A DNA stretch of 59,949 nucleotides from contig NZ_LT700212.1 of NCBI RefSeq assembly GCF_900155435.1, positions 3,195,628 through 3,255,576 on the forward strand. Direction: 5' to 3'. The translations under genes and the position numbers were made by a program. Source of the DNA: Actinomyces provencensis. GTDB taxonomy: Bacteria > Actinomycetota > Actinomycetes > Actinomycetales > Actinomycetaceae. The notes below the pieces were generated by a model. The model was given only the letters and a program-made list of their open reading frames with translations, ran no database searches and had not been told where the DNA came from. Within the stretch, counting starts at the first letter, position 1, and each line of letters opens with the position of its first letter. This document shows, piece by piece, positions 1 through 7,645 of the stretch.

Positions 1-1326
1 GGTCGGTGACGGGGAGCCGAGGTCCGTGCCGGGGGCGGACGCGACCGGAGCCCCACCCCCGGTGCCGGAAGGTGCCGTGACGACCGCTGCGCCGGGCGCC
101 CGGTCCCCCTCCGCACTCCCGCTGGAGATGATCGTGGACACGGCCGCTGCGAGCAGTGCCACCATCACCGTCGTGTGGACGCACTGCGCGATGACGTCGA
201 CCCACGGATTGATGGCTGTCCACAGTGCGGGTTCCCGGGGGCCGATGACGACGCGCACGGCCCCGGTGACCAGGACGCGCAGCTGTGAGGCTCCCGCCAG
301 GAGCAGGCAGAGGAACACCATGGGCACCGCTCCCGCGGAGGCGATGCGACCGATGGAGGTCAGCGTGTTGCGCACCGGGCCGTACACGGGTTCCGTGACC
401 TGGGCGGCGGCCCGGCGCAGGGGGTCGGGGATCCTGCGGATGCGCCGGGTCATCTGCTCGGAGGTCAGCAGGGGTCTGGACCCGGGCAGCGAGGATCCGT
501 AGACCGTCGCCCCGACCGCCAGCCAGGCCACCGGCACGATCACCAGGGAACCCATCGAGGACAGCAGCGATCCGACCTGCTCGAGGACGGCCCTCAGGGC
601 GGTCCCGATGGGCCCCAGGACGTCGATGACGGTGTCCATGGTGTCGACCAGACGCACGATCACGGCTCTGGACTGCACCCACTGGGCCATCCGGTCGATG
701 GAGCTGGTGAAGTAGGAGGCCAACGTCACCAGCCACAGGGCTTCCAGATAGCCCGCGAAACCGGCGATACCGATGTGCCTGTCGGCCAGGCCGAAGCCGG
801 CGATGGTCTTGCGCAGCACGAGTGCCGCAAGGACCAGGACCAGGGCCTGGCCGTCGGAGGCGAAGTTGACACGTTGGGCGAAGTCCCCGGCGAACCCCTG
901 GTTCAACCACTCATCCGTCGTCGCGTTGAACAGGAATGCCGACAGGTCCGCCCGGATGAAGCCCTGGGAGGCGTAGACGGCCAGGAAGGGAACCAGGACC
1001 TGGACCGCGATCACGAGATTGCTGCGGAGTCCTCGGTGGTCCTCGGACTCGCCGAGGGACTCGTGGAGGGCGGGCAGGGAGGGAGCGAGGACCCTCAGCA
1101 TCAGCACCATCGAGACCAGGACCGAGATCGACGCGAAGGGGAGCAGGAGCATGGCGAGCAGGGCCGAATGGTTGGAGACCCAGACGGACAGCCAGAGCAT
1201 CGCTCCTCGGCCTGCGGCCCCGGCGAGGCAGAGTGCGACCAGGACGGGCCAGTGACGTCCCAGCACCCGCACGGAGTCGGCGAGGATGCGCAGCAGTGAC
1301 TGCCAGGCCTCGCGCAGGATCTCCAT
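1..1326 (-). CDS. Polytopic membrane protein, C-terminus beyond window edge
   Basis: I do not recognise the family. The reading frame opens at an ATG whose complement lies at 1324-1326 (MEILREAWQSLLRILADS...) and stays open for 442 codons to base 1, so the gene is partial at its 3' end. Several hydrophobic stretches (for example around WPVLVALCLAGAAGRGAMLWL and SLVIVPVAWLAVGATVYG) indicate an integral membrane protein with roughly 7-8 spans. The visible C-terminal part becomes a Gly/Pro/Ala/Ser-rich tail. A TAGGAT -10 element lies 6 nt upstream of the ATG, so the transcript is probably leaderless. It is divergent from the next membrane protein across about 570 bp. Function unknown. Confidence 0.75.
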   Translation of the reverse strand, partial: MEILREAWQSLLRILADSVRVLGRHWPVLVALCLAGAAGRGAMLWLSVWVSNHSALLAMLLLPFASISVLVSMVLMLRVLAPSLPALHESLGESEDHRGLRSNLVIAVQVLVPFLAVYASQGFIRADLSAFLFNATTDEWLNQGFAGDFAQRVNFASDGQALVLVLAALVLRKTIAGFGLADRHIGIAGFAGYLEALWLVTLASYFTSSIDRMAQWVQSRAVIVRLVDTMDTVIDVLGPIGTALRAVLEQVGSLLSSMGSLVIVPVAWLAVGATVYGSSLPGSRPLLTSEQMTRRIRRIPDPLRRAAAQVTEPVYGPVRNTLTSIGRIASAGAVPMVFLCLLLAGASQLRVLVTGAVRVVIGPREPALWTAINPWVDVIAQCVHTTVMVALLAAAVSTIISSGSAEGDRAPGAAVVTAPSGTGGGAPVASAPGTDLGSPSPT

Positions 1327-1894
1327 GGGGTGATCCTATGGGCCCGGGAATCCCGGGGGAGTCCCCTCCCATGACATGGGAGACGATGGGATGGGGGCCA
1401 CTCACAGCGGCAGCGATGTCGTCCCGTGCCCGGTCCGCGGTCAGCCCGAACCGTTCCCAACAGCGGAGGGGAGAAGGTGTATGACACCGGACCGGAAGCG
1501 CCTGTCGGCGCGAAGGCCGCTCGGAGCGGCAATAGTTGGAGCCCGGGGCTTACCGGTCCGGCGTCATGGACAGTCTACCAAAAGGCCCGTCCCGGGCGCG
1601 GGGGAGTGGCACCCACCTGTGGATCGGAAGGGCTCCGGTGTCGCCCTCGTCAACGGGAGCGGAGGAGCACCCCGGCACCTCCGGTCACCGCTCGGTGGAG
1701 GTCCCGGGGACTCCGTCACATCCACCCGCGCAGGGTCTGGGCGCGCCCGGAGCACGGTCGGCGAGGATCGTCCCCGGCACGGGGGCGCCGCCGTCCCGGT
1801 GGCGGTGTCGACAGCGCGCGACTCCCGCCGTCGGTGTGGCACCATCGCAGGTGTGGACGGGCACAGGAGGACGAGTGGGGGACCGGGACAGCAC
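1327..1894. other. Divergent intergenic region, about 570 bp
   Basis: The region lies between two divergent membrane protein genes. Apart from the -10 element at 1333-1338 I see one copy of the 9-mer GCCCTCGTC at 1643-1651 and no convincing gene. Open frames run through it on both strands, but they have no plausible start or family resemblance and reflect the high GC content. Confidence 0.5.
1333..1338 (-). promoter_or_regulatory. -10 element of a leaderless promoter
   Basis: TAGGAT (minus strand) ends 6 nt before the ATG at 1326, which places the transcript start at or next to the A of the start codon. Confidence 0.5.
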
Positions 1895-3100
1895 ATGCGC
1901 TCCCCGGAGTTCCGCAGGAGCACACAACCCGGTCGGAGCAAGGACGCGCGCCCGGACGCGGAGTTCCGCCAGGACAGCGACCATCGCCGGGAGAGTGGCG
2001 ACCGCCGGGACGCGACGTCCCGCCCGGACACCGGACAGCGCCGGTCGACCAGTGGCGGACAGGGCGAGGGCGGGCGTTCCCAGCGCTCCAGACGCTCCGG
2101 GAGCTCCCGCAGGTCCGGGCCGCGCCTGCCCCGTCTCGTCGGTGCAGTGGCGGGTGTGACCGGGCGCCACGTCTCGGCCCTGACGGTCGTCCTGTGGTGT
2201 GGCCTCACCGCCGCGGTGTCCTCCCTGGGGCCCTGGGCGACGGCACTGGTCATCGCCTGCGCGGCGGCGGTGCTCGCCCTGGGGTGGGCGCAGCTGACCC
2301 GGGTGCCGGTTCCGCTCCCCGCGGCAGTGGTGACCGCACTGGCGGGTGCGACCAGTGCGGTGGTGGTCCTGCTGACCCGCGACCTGTCCACAGCGCCCCC
2401 GCTGTTGGGTCTGGCGGTCGTCGCCCTCGCCGCGGTGGTCCTGCTGTCCCGGGGTGCCCCGCTCCCGCCGGAGCGCGGCATGTCCGGGGGTGCCGCCGCA
2501 GCCTCCTCCACCGTTGGTCCCCCCGCCGACACCGCGGGGGGACTCCCCCCGACCCTGCCGTCACGTCGGGCCGCCGCTGCATCCCGCCCGGGTCCCGCAC
2601 GGGCACCCCTGCCCTCCCTGACGGCCCTGCCCGCAGCGGTCGTCTGCCTGCTGGTGGCGGTCGGGGGATCCGTGTGGGTGTCACTGGCCGTGCGGGACCA
2701 GTGGTCCCCGGTCGTCCCGCTGTCGTGCCTGCTGTGCTCTGCAGCGGTCCTGGGGGACCAGCTCGGGGGCTCCTTCCGCTCCAATTCCTTCGGTGCCGTG
2801 GGGGCCGGTGCGCTGACCGGGACCGGGTCCGCACTGGCCCTGGAGCTGCTCGGCCTCCGGGGGGCCTCGCCCTCCGCCCTCCTGCCGGGGTTGGCCCACC
2901 TGCTCGGCGGGACGGCCGCGGCCCCGGTGTTCGGACTGTTCACGGGTGTGGCGGTCGCCCTGGCCGTCATCGCGGTCGACGGTCTGCTCGGGGACCACCT
3001 GCGTCGCTCCTCCAGGGCCGGCGCCATCGCGCGGGGGACGGCAAAGTTCCTGGTCGCCGTCCTGCCGATCTACGCCCTGATCAGGGTCGGCGGGATCTGA
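1895..3100 (+). CDS. Polytopic membrane protein with basic Arg/Ser/Gly-rich N-terminus
   Basis: A 401-residue protein if started at ATG 1895 (MRSPEFRRSTQPGRSKD). GTG 1853 is an alternative in-frame start and neither has a strong Shine-Dalgarno. Residues 1-75 are highly charged and low in complexity (many RR, RD, RS pairs). The rest contains about 9-10 hydrophobic segments, interrupted near the middle by a Pro/Ala/Gly-rich loop. The final segment ends in KFLVAVLPIYALIRVGGI. A longer competing frame in the same region lacks hydrophobic periodicity and was rejected. I do not recognise the family; a transporter or cell-envelope role is only a guess. A GC-rich hairpin follows at 3116-3141. Confidence 0.6.
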   Translation: MRSPEFRRSTQPGRSKDARPDAEFRQDSDHRRESGDRRDATSRPDTGQRRSTSGGQGEGGRSQRSRRSGSSRRSGPRLPRLVGAVAGVTGRHVSALTVVLWCGLTAAVSSLGPWATALVIACAAAVLALGWAQLTRVPVPLPAAVVTALAGATSAVVVLLTRDLSTAPPLLGLAVVALAAVVLLSRGAPLPPERGMSGGAAAASSTVGPPADTAGGLPPTLPSRRAAAASRPGPARAPLPSLTALPAAVVCLLVAVGGSVWVSLAVRDQWSPVVPLSCLLCSAAVLGDQLGGSFRSNSFGAVGAGALTGTGSALALELLGLRGASPSALLPGLAHLLGGTAAAPVFGLFTGVAVALAVIAVDGLLGDHLRRSSRAGAIARGTAKFLVAVLPIYALIRVGGI

Positions 3101-3115
3101 GCTTCGACTGGACGT

Positions 3116-3141
3116 GGGGCCCGGCGGGACCTGTGGGCCCC
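3116..3141 (+). terminator. Hairpin after membrane protein gene
   Basis: A perfect 7-bp inverted repeat GGGGCCC/GGGCCCC with a 12-nt loop starts 15 nt after the stop codon. There is no U-tract, as is usual at this GC content. Confidence 0.5.
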
Positions 3142-3202
3142 GACGCGCGGGCGGGGCACGCCGCAGGGGACTCCCGACCACTCCGTGCGCCACCCGCGAA
3201 CA

Positions 3203-3218
3203 CCCACCACTGGGTGGG
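3203..3218. other. Short inverted repeat upstream of nitrobindin-like gene
   Basis: CCCACC-ACTG-GGTGGG lies about 44-59 bp upstream of the inferred transcript start at 3262. It could be an operator or a second small terminator hairpin; the sequence does not decide. Confidence 0.3.
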
Positions 3219-3249
3219 ACCTTCCGGGCCGACCTCCCTCCGGGGGCCG

Positions 3250-3255
3250 TAGGCT
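3250..3255 (+). promoter_or_regulatory. -10 element of a leaderless promoter
   Basis: TAGGCT ends 6 nt before the ATG at 3262. No ribosome-binding site precedes the gene, consistent with a leaderless transcript for the three-gene operon that follows. Confidence 0.5.
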
Positions 3256-3261
3256 GGGGAC

Positions 3262-4107
3262 ATGATGGTGATCCCGGCGGACCTGCCGCCCGAACTGGCC
3301 CCCGTGGCATGGATGCTCGGCTCCTGGCGTGGATGGGGGATGCTCGCCGCCCCCGGGGACGAGCCCGACCGCGTCGTCGTCGAGGATGTCGAGGCCGACA
3401 TCGTGGGCACGCAGATGCGCATGGTCACCACGGTGCGCGAGGCGGTCACCCGCGGCGAGATCGACCCGATGCTCGACGCCGCCGACGGACTGGAGCAGGT
3501 CATCCCCGGTGACGTGCTGCGCCAGGAGACCCTCTACCTCAAGGTCCTCCCGGGCTCCGGGCACCTGCCCGCCCCCGGCGAGTACGAGCCGCGCGAGCTC
3601 ATGGCCTCGGGTTCAGACATGGACGGCTTCGCCACACTCTGGGCAGGCGTCGATGTCGGCCCACGTGCGCAGCTGGTCTCCGACGCGATCGCTCGGGACT
3701 CCCAGGCGGAGGACGTCGAGCACCTCACCCGCATGTACGGGATGGTGGCCGGTGAACTGATGTGGACCCAGGAACGCACGCTCGGTGGCGAGGAGGCGGT
3801 CATCGACCTCTCCGGTCGCCTCATGCGCACCGCCCACGCGCGCACCGCCTCGGGCGAGGAGGTCGATGGCGGGATCCTCCCCCCGGACGGCGCGGACCCC
3901 CGCTTCGACGTCCACCCGGGCTCCGGCGTGGTGCCCCCGGTCGACGAGGGCGGCTCCAGCGCCCACCCCGTGTCCCCTGACGGGGACGGGACCACCGCCC
4001 GCCCCGATGAGCAGGACACGCCCGTCGACGGTCACCGGACCTCCGGGGGAACGGGGACCTCCCCGGTGGCCGACGACGGCCCTTCGGAGGGTGGGAACCA
4101 TGACTGA
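3262..4107 (+). CDS. Nitrobindin-like (FABP/THAP4 family) beta-barrel protein
   Basis: A 281-residue protein. Residues 1-190 resemble the actinobacterial nitrobindin family (small beta-barrel proteins that bind heme and can isomerise peroxynitrite). The signature Gly-x-Trp-x-Gly-x-Gly is seen as GSWRGWG at residues 20-26. In nitrobindins the heme-ligating His lies near the end of the domain in a segment like PLxxHLxAxL; here the matching place reads AVIDLSGRL with Asp182, so heme binding may be lost. This comparison is from memory. About 80 C-terminal residues are low-complexity (Gly, Ser, Asp, Pro) and unlike the compact family members. The stop overlaps the start of the ygfZ gene by 8 nt, so the genes are translationally linked. 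Confidence 0.8.
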   Translation: MMVIPADLPPELAPVAWMLGSWRGWGMLAAPGDEPDRVVVEDVEADIVGTQMRMVTTVREAVTRGEIDPMLDAADGLEQVIPGDVLRQETLYLKVLPGSGHLPAPGEYEPRELMASGSDMDGFATLWAGVDVGPRAQLVSDAIARDSQAEDVEHLTRMYGMVAGELMWTQERTLGGEEAVIDLSGRLMRTAHARTASGEEVDGGILPPDGADPRFDVHPGSGVVPPVDEGGSSAHPVSPDGDGTTARPDEQDTPVDGHRTSGGTGTSPVADDGPSEGGNHD

Positions 4108-5362
4108 GGGGACGGGTACCCCCGCCCAGGACCCGACGGAGCAGTCGGCAGCACCGGACGGCTGGCGCTCGCCGTTGCTGGACCTCGACCGGGCCGTGGC
4201 GGGCGAAGGGGACCTGGCGGGCGTCCCCCTGCACTTCGGGGACCCCTCCGGTGAGCAGTGGGCGCTGGAGGCGGGCGACGCCCTGGTCGACCGCTGCGAC
4301 CTCGGCGTGGTGACCGTGACCGGTCCCGACCGCCAGTCCTGGTTGACCTCGATCACCTCGCAGGTGGTCACGGGGACCGGGCCCGGGGACTCCCGCGAGC
4401 TCCTGGTCCTGGACCCGCAGGGACACATCGAGCACGCCGCCGCAGTCGCGGACGACGGGACCACGACCTGGCTGGTCACCGAGGGCGACCATGCCGCAGC
4501 ACTGGCCCAGTGGCTGGACTCCATGCGCTTCGCGCTGCGCGTGGAGGTCGCACGGCGCACGGACGTGGCGGTGCTCGCCACTGCCTCGCCCGCCGGGACG
4601 CCCTCGTCCGGGACTGCGGAGGGCCCCACGGCCGCCACCACGGCCACCCCCGCCCTGCGGGACCTGCCCGGCTGGATCCTCACCTGGGACGACCCCTGGC
4701 CCGGCGTCACCGAGGGCGGGACCGAGTACTTCCGGGGCCGCCACCCCGGCCTGGCCACCCGGATGCACCTGCACCTGGTGGAACGGGAGCACGTCGGTGA
4801 CGTCGCGCGCACCTGGCTGGCGGGGGAGGGCCGTCGCCCCGCGGGCCTGCTCGCCTGGGAAGCCCTGCGCATCGCCTCCTGGCGCCCCCGTGTGGGCCGC
4901 GAGGCCGATGCCCGCGCCATCCCCGCAGAGCTGGACTGGCTGCGCACCGCCGTCCACATCAACAAGGGTTGCTACCGGGGCCAGGAGTCGGTGGCCCGCG
5001 TGCTCAACCTGGGCCGCCCGCCGCGCAGGCTCGTCTTCCTGCAGCTCGACGGCTCGCGGGGCGACATCCCCGAACCGGGGGCCCACATCGTGCGCGGTGG
5101 TCGCCGGGTCGGCGTGGTGACCTCGGTGGCGCGCCATGCCGACATGGGACCCGTCGCCCTGGCACTGGTGTCCCGCAACCTGCCCGTGGACGCCGTGCTG
5201 GACATCGACGGGGTCGCAGCCGCCCAGGAGCCGATCGTCCCGGCGGACGGCAGGGCTGCCGCCTCCCCCGAGGAACGGCCCGGAGCCGGACTGGCGAACC
5301 CGGCGCTGCGTCGCCACGACGTGCGCGGGACGGGCTCGGGCGGCCTGGGGCCCTCGCTCTGA
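4100..5362 (+). CDS. ygfZ: Folate-binding YgfZ/GcvT-like protein, Fe-S cluster maintenance
   Basis: A 420-residue member of the GcvT-like aminomethyltransferase superfamily. The diagnostic YgfZ motif KGCYxGQE is present ([14 protein letters not shown]; Cys291). YgfZ uses tetrahydrofolate and supports repair or assembly of certain Fe-S enzymes in the cytoplasm. A GcvT-type region ([21 protein letters not shown]) precedes the motif and a beta-barrel-like region ([11 protein letters not shown]...) follows. An Ala/Thr/Ser/Pro-rich insert (about residues 165-185) and a poorly conserved tail lengthen it relative to typical members. Start ATG 4100 overlaps the previous stop, and the stop overlaps the dtd start (TGATG). 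Folate for it could come from the folE-folP-folBK genes further along. Confidence 0.9.
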   Translation: MTEGTGTPAQDPTEQSAAPDGWRSPLLDLDRAVAGEGDLAGVPLHFGDPSGEQWALEAGDALVDRCDLGVVTVTGPDRQSWLTSITSQVVTGTGPGDSRELLVLDPQGHIEHAAAVADDGTTTWLVTEGDHAAALAQWLDSMRFALRVEVARRTDVAVLATASPAGTPSSGTAEGPTAATTATPALRDLPGWILTWDDPWPGVTEGGTEYFRGRHPGLATRMHLHLVEREHVGDVARTWLAGEGRRPAGLLAWEALRIASWRPRVGREADARAIPAELDWLRTAVHINKGCYRGQESVARVLNLGRPPRRLVFLQLDGSRGDIPEPGAHIVRGGRRVGVVTSVARHADMGPVALALVSRNLPVDAVLDIDGVAAAQEPIVPADGRAAASPEERPGAGLANPALRRHDVRGTGSGGLGPSL

Positions 5363-5790
5363 TGCGCGCCGTCCTGCAGCGGGTCACCCGCGCCAGTGTG
5401 AGTGTCGGGGGCCGGGTGGTCGGGGCCATCGACCGACTGGGCCTGGTGGCCCTGGTCGGAGTGGCCCGGGGTGACGGAGCGGACCAGGTCGCCACCGTCG
5501 TCCGCAAGATCGCGGAGCTGCGGATCCTGCCCGACGAGCAGTCCGTGGTGGACACCGGCGCCCCCGTGCTGGTCGTCTCCCAGTTCACGCTCTACGGGGA
5601 CACCCGCAAGGGGCGTCGACCCTCCTGGAGCCACGCCGCTCCCGGTCCCGAGGCCGAGCCGCTCGTCGACGCGGTGGTCCGGGGCCTGCGGGCGCGCGGC
5701 ATCGAGGTGGCCACCGGGGAGTTCGGCGCGATGATGCAGGTCGAACTGGTCAACGACGGCCCCTTCACCGTCCTCGTCGACACCCCCTGA
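5362..5790 (+). CDS. dtd: D-aminoacyl-tRNA deacylase
   Basis: A 142-residue protein of normal family length. Dtd hydrolyses D-aminoacyl-tRNAs (and Gly-tRNA(Ala)), proofreading chirality in the cytoplasm. The N-terminal [15 protein letters not shown], the [17 protein letters not shown] segment (SQxT motif) and the C-terminal NDGPFT (NxPxT motif) are the two active-site signatures. ATG 5362 overlaps the ygfZ stop codon, so this is the last gene of a translationally coupled three-gene operon. Four bases after its stop codon begins a 23-bp-period tandem repeat array. Confidence 0.95.
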   Translation: MRAVLQRVTRASVSVGGRVVGAIDRLGLVALVGVARGDGADQVATVVRKIAELRILPDEQSVVDTGAPVLVVSQFTLYGDTRKGRRPSWSHAAPGPEAEPLVDAVVRGLRARGIEVATGEFGAMMQVELVNDGPFTVLVDTP

Positions 5791-5794
5791 TGCC

Positions 5795-5932
5795 GAAGTC
5801 CGCTCTGTTCGGGCACTGAAGTCCGCTCTGTTCGGGCACTGAAGTCCGCTCTGTTGGGGCACTGAGGTCCGCTCTGTTGGGGCACTGAGGTCCGCGCTGT
5901 TCCGGGCTCGAGGTCCGTCCTCGTTCCGTGCG
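5795..5932 (+). repeat. Array 1: six 23-bp tandem repeats in convergent gap
   Basis: Units begin at 5795, 5818, 5841, 5864, 5887 and 5910, each 23 bp. Each has a 16-bp core GARGTCCGCTCTGTTC or a close variant, followed by a 7-bp part that in this array is mostly GGGCACT. The last unit has drifted (GTCCGTCCTCGTTCC), and a still more degenerate unit may follow to 5955. The same core recurs at 27986-28077, 28172-28286 (inverted) and 45755-45915, all in tail-to-tail gaps. Not CRISPR: no long unique spacers. Confidence 0.95.
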
Positions 5933-5990
5933 GGGGTCCGTCCCCCCACCGCGGGGCACACCCACGACACGCGGATGGTCGCGGGGACAG

Positions 5991-6045
5991 GGGCCGCCCT
6001 CGTCAACGGTTCGGCGGTCGGGACGCGAGCGTACGAGGGCGGCCC
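5991..6045. terminator. Hairpin between convergent dtd and esterase genes
   Basis: A 13-bp perfect inverted repeat (5991-6003 GGGCCGCCCTCGT; 6033-6045 its complement) flanks a 29-nt loop. The left arm carries the recurrent CCGCCCTCGTC 11-mer. It could terminate transcription from both sides. Confidence 0.5.
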
Positions 6046-6209
6046 GCGCGGTGCGCGGACGCAGCCACCACACCCGCATCCCGGTGGTCGGGCCGTGGGC
6101 ACCCACGAGGACCGGTGCAGGCACGGGCGCGGTGGCCGGCTCAGTCGCCACCGGCCTCCTCAGGCCCGGACTACCTCAGGCCACCGACGTCCCCGGCGGC
6201 CCGATGCCC

Positions 6210-7373
6210 TCAGGAGGCGGGGACGACCAGTGGTTCCTCGACGGCGAGCTCGCTGTCGTCCCAGGCATCGGCCACCCCGGGGTGCAGCGGGGCCGTGGTG
6301 TGCGCCCGAAGGAAGGCGACCACACGCCGCATCGCGGTCCTGGCCTCGGGTGTGTTGAGGTCGAGCTGGTACTCGTGGCCGATGGAGCGGTCCGTGGTCG
6401 CCCGGGGGAAGAAGAGGGTCTCGACCTCGGCTCCGACGTCCTCCAGGGCCGTCACCATGGAGTAGGAGTGCGCCTTGAGGTTGTCCCACGGGCCGGTCGT
6501 GACGAAGGTCGGGGGCAGCTGCGCGGTGACGTTCTCCGGAAGCGCCGCCCACTCGCAGCACGGATCGGCGCCGAAGTCCCGGCGGCCGATGTAGGCGGCC
6601 AGCACGGTGCGGAAGTACCAGCCCTCACCCACCCCGCCCAGCAGCCCCTGGGTCATCGTCAGGTCGACGGCGCCGCTGGCCAGGACCAATGCCCGTAGGT
6701 GCTGGCGTGGGATGGCTGCCGGCACGCCTGCGCTCGCGGCGTACGCCGGGTCGCTGATCGCGATCGCTGCCTGGGCGGCGATGTGCGCCCCGGCGGAGTC
6801 CCCGGCGAGCACGAACTGGGTGGTGTCGATGTGGTGGATCCGGGCGACGTCGGGCCGGCAGAGGAAGGCGAGGGCCCGGTTGAGCTGTTCCACGGGGTAG
6901 GGGTAGCGCGCCTCGGGCGCCTTCGTGTACTCCACGGACACGGCGGTGAACCCGTGGGACGCCAGGACCGCCAGGTAGTCGTCCAGCATCTCCTTGGTCC
7001 CGTTGATGAAACCGCCTCCGTGCACGCACACGACGGTGGGCAGCGCGCCCACGGCGTCGGTGGGGCGGAAGACGTCGAGGCGACCGTCGGGGTCCTCCGG
7101 GTCGTGGACGACGTCGAAGGTGGCAGTGACGTCGTCGGGGACGAGGGCGGAGATGTCCGGCCCGCTGCCCCCGAACCAGCGCGATGCCGTCCGGATCGTG
7201 TGGACGGCGACCCGGTTGCTCGTCAGCAGGGCGGTCACCGTCGTGGCGGCCGTCGCCGCGAGTGAGCCGAGGATTCCGAGGCCGACCTGCCCCGCACGCA
7301 CCCGGGCGCGACGTCGTGCGGCAAGTCTCGCCGCCGTGGCCAGATCGGCCGTCCCGTGCACCTGCGCGTCCAT
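6210..7373 (-). CDS. Alpha/beta hydrolase, HSL-type esterase/lipase
   Basis: A 387-residue protein starting at the ATG complementary to 7371-7373, with an AGGGA-type ribosome site about 10 nt upstream. An N-terminal hydrophobic segment (about residues 30-50, VGLGILGSLAATAATTVTALL) suggests membrane anchoring or a signal. The hydrolase domain shows the oxyanion-hole motif HGGGF of hormone-sensitive-lipase-like esterases and the nucleophile elbow GDSAGA. Asp in GPWDNLKAHS and His in GHEYQLD are the likely rest of the triad. Substrate unknown; short-chain acyl esters are usual for the family. It converges on the dtd operon. Confidence 0.85.
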   Translation of the reverse strand: MDAQVHGTADLATAARLAARRRARVRAGQVGLGILGSLAATAATTVTALLTSNRVAVHTIRTASRWFGGSGPDISALVPDDVTATFDVVHDPEDPDGRLDVFRPTDAVGALPTVVCVHGGGFINGTKEMLDDYLAVLASHGFTAVSVEYTKAPEARYPYPVEQLNRALAFLCRPDVARIHHIDTTQFVLAGDSAGAHIAAQAAIAISDPAYAASAGVPAAIPRQHLRALVLASGAVDLTMTQGLLGGVGEGWYFRTVLAAYIGRRDFGADPCCEWAALPENVTAQLPPTFVTTGPWDNLKAHSYSMVTALEDVGAEVETLFFPRATTDRSIGHEYQLDLNTPEARTAMRRVVAFLRAHTTAPLHPGVADAWDDSELAVEEPLVVPAS

Positions 7374-7645
7374 GTGTCCATCCCTGTTCCCGGGACCCTG
7401 GTCCACTGCCGGGGAGCGCGGAGACATGTGGACTCCGGGCTGCGACCCCCGTGACGCGATTCCTGCGGCGCAGGCTGAGTGGGTCCCTGATCCCAATGTA
7501 GGTGGTCGGCGCCCGCCCGCAACCGGCGGGACCGCAGCGCTCTCACGCCTTGAGTGAACACCGTCGCCATGCCGGCGGACAGCCCGTAGTGTGGACACCA
7601 GTTCATCTGCGCCAGCGTGCGCACGCCACCCACTGAGGAGGATGC
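7374..7645. promoter_or_regulatory. Divergent esterase/clpC promoter region
   Basis: For clpC, a possible -10 element TAGTGT lies at 7587-7592, giving a leader of about 47 nt, and a strong GAGGAGGA ribosome site precedes ATG 7646. One CTTGAGT, the left half of the HspR HAIR element, occurs at 7549-7555, but I find no matching right half, so heat-shock control is not supported. Confidence 0.35.

Noticed and set aside
1426-3252. 608-codon open frame competing with the membrane protein gene
   Set aside because: It is Arg/Gly/Pro-rich without hydrophobic segments and typical of GC-rich shadow frames; the other frame encodes clear membrane helices.
5795-5932. CRISPR array
   Set aside because: The period is only 23 bp, with a 16-bp core and 7-bp tails that repeat within an array; there are no unique 30-bp spacers and no cas genes.
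5765-6151. Proteins encoded by the repeat arrays (repeating NRAD/TERTS/EQSGL patterns)
   Set aside because: A 23-bp unit cycles through all three frames, so stop-free frames arise automatically. There are no start signals, and the frames overlap gene ends and terminators.
7549-7555. HspR HAIR element upstream of clpC
   Set aside because: Only the left half CTTGAGT is present; no ACTCAAG partner at 7-bp spacing.
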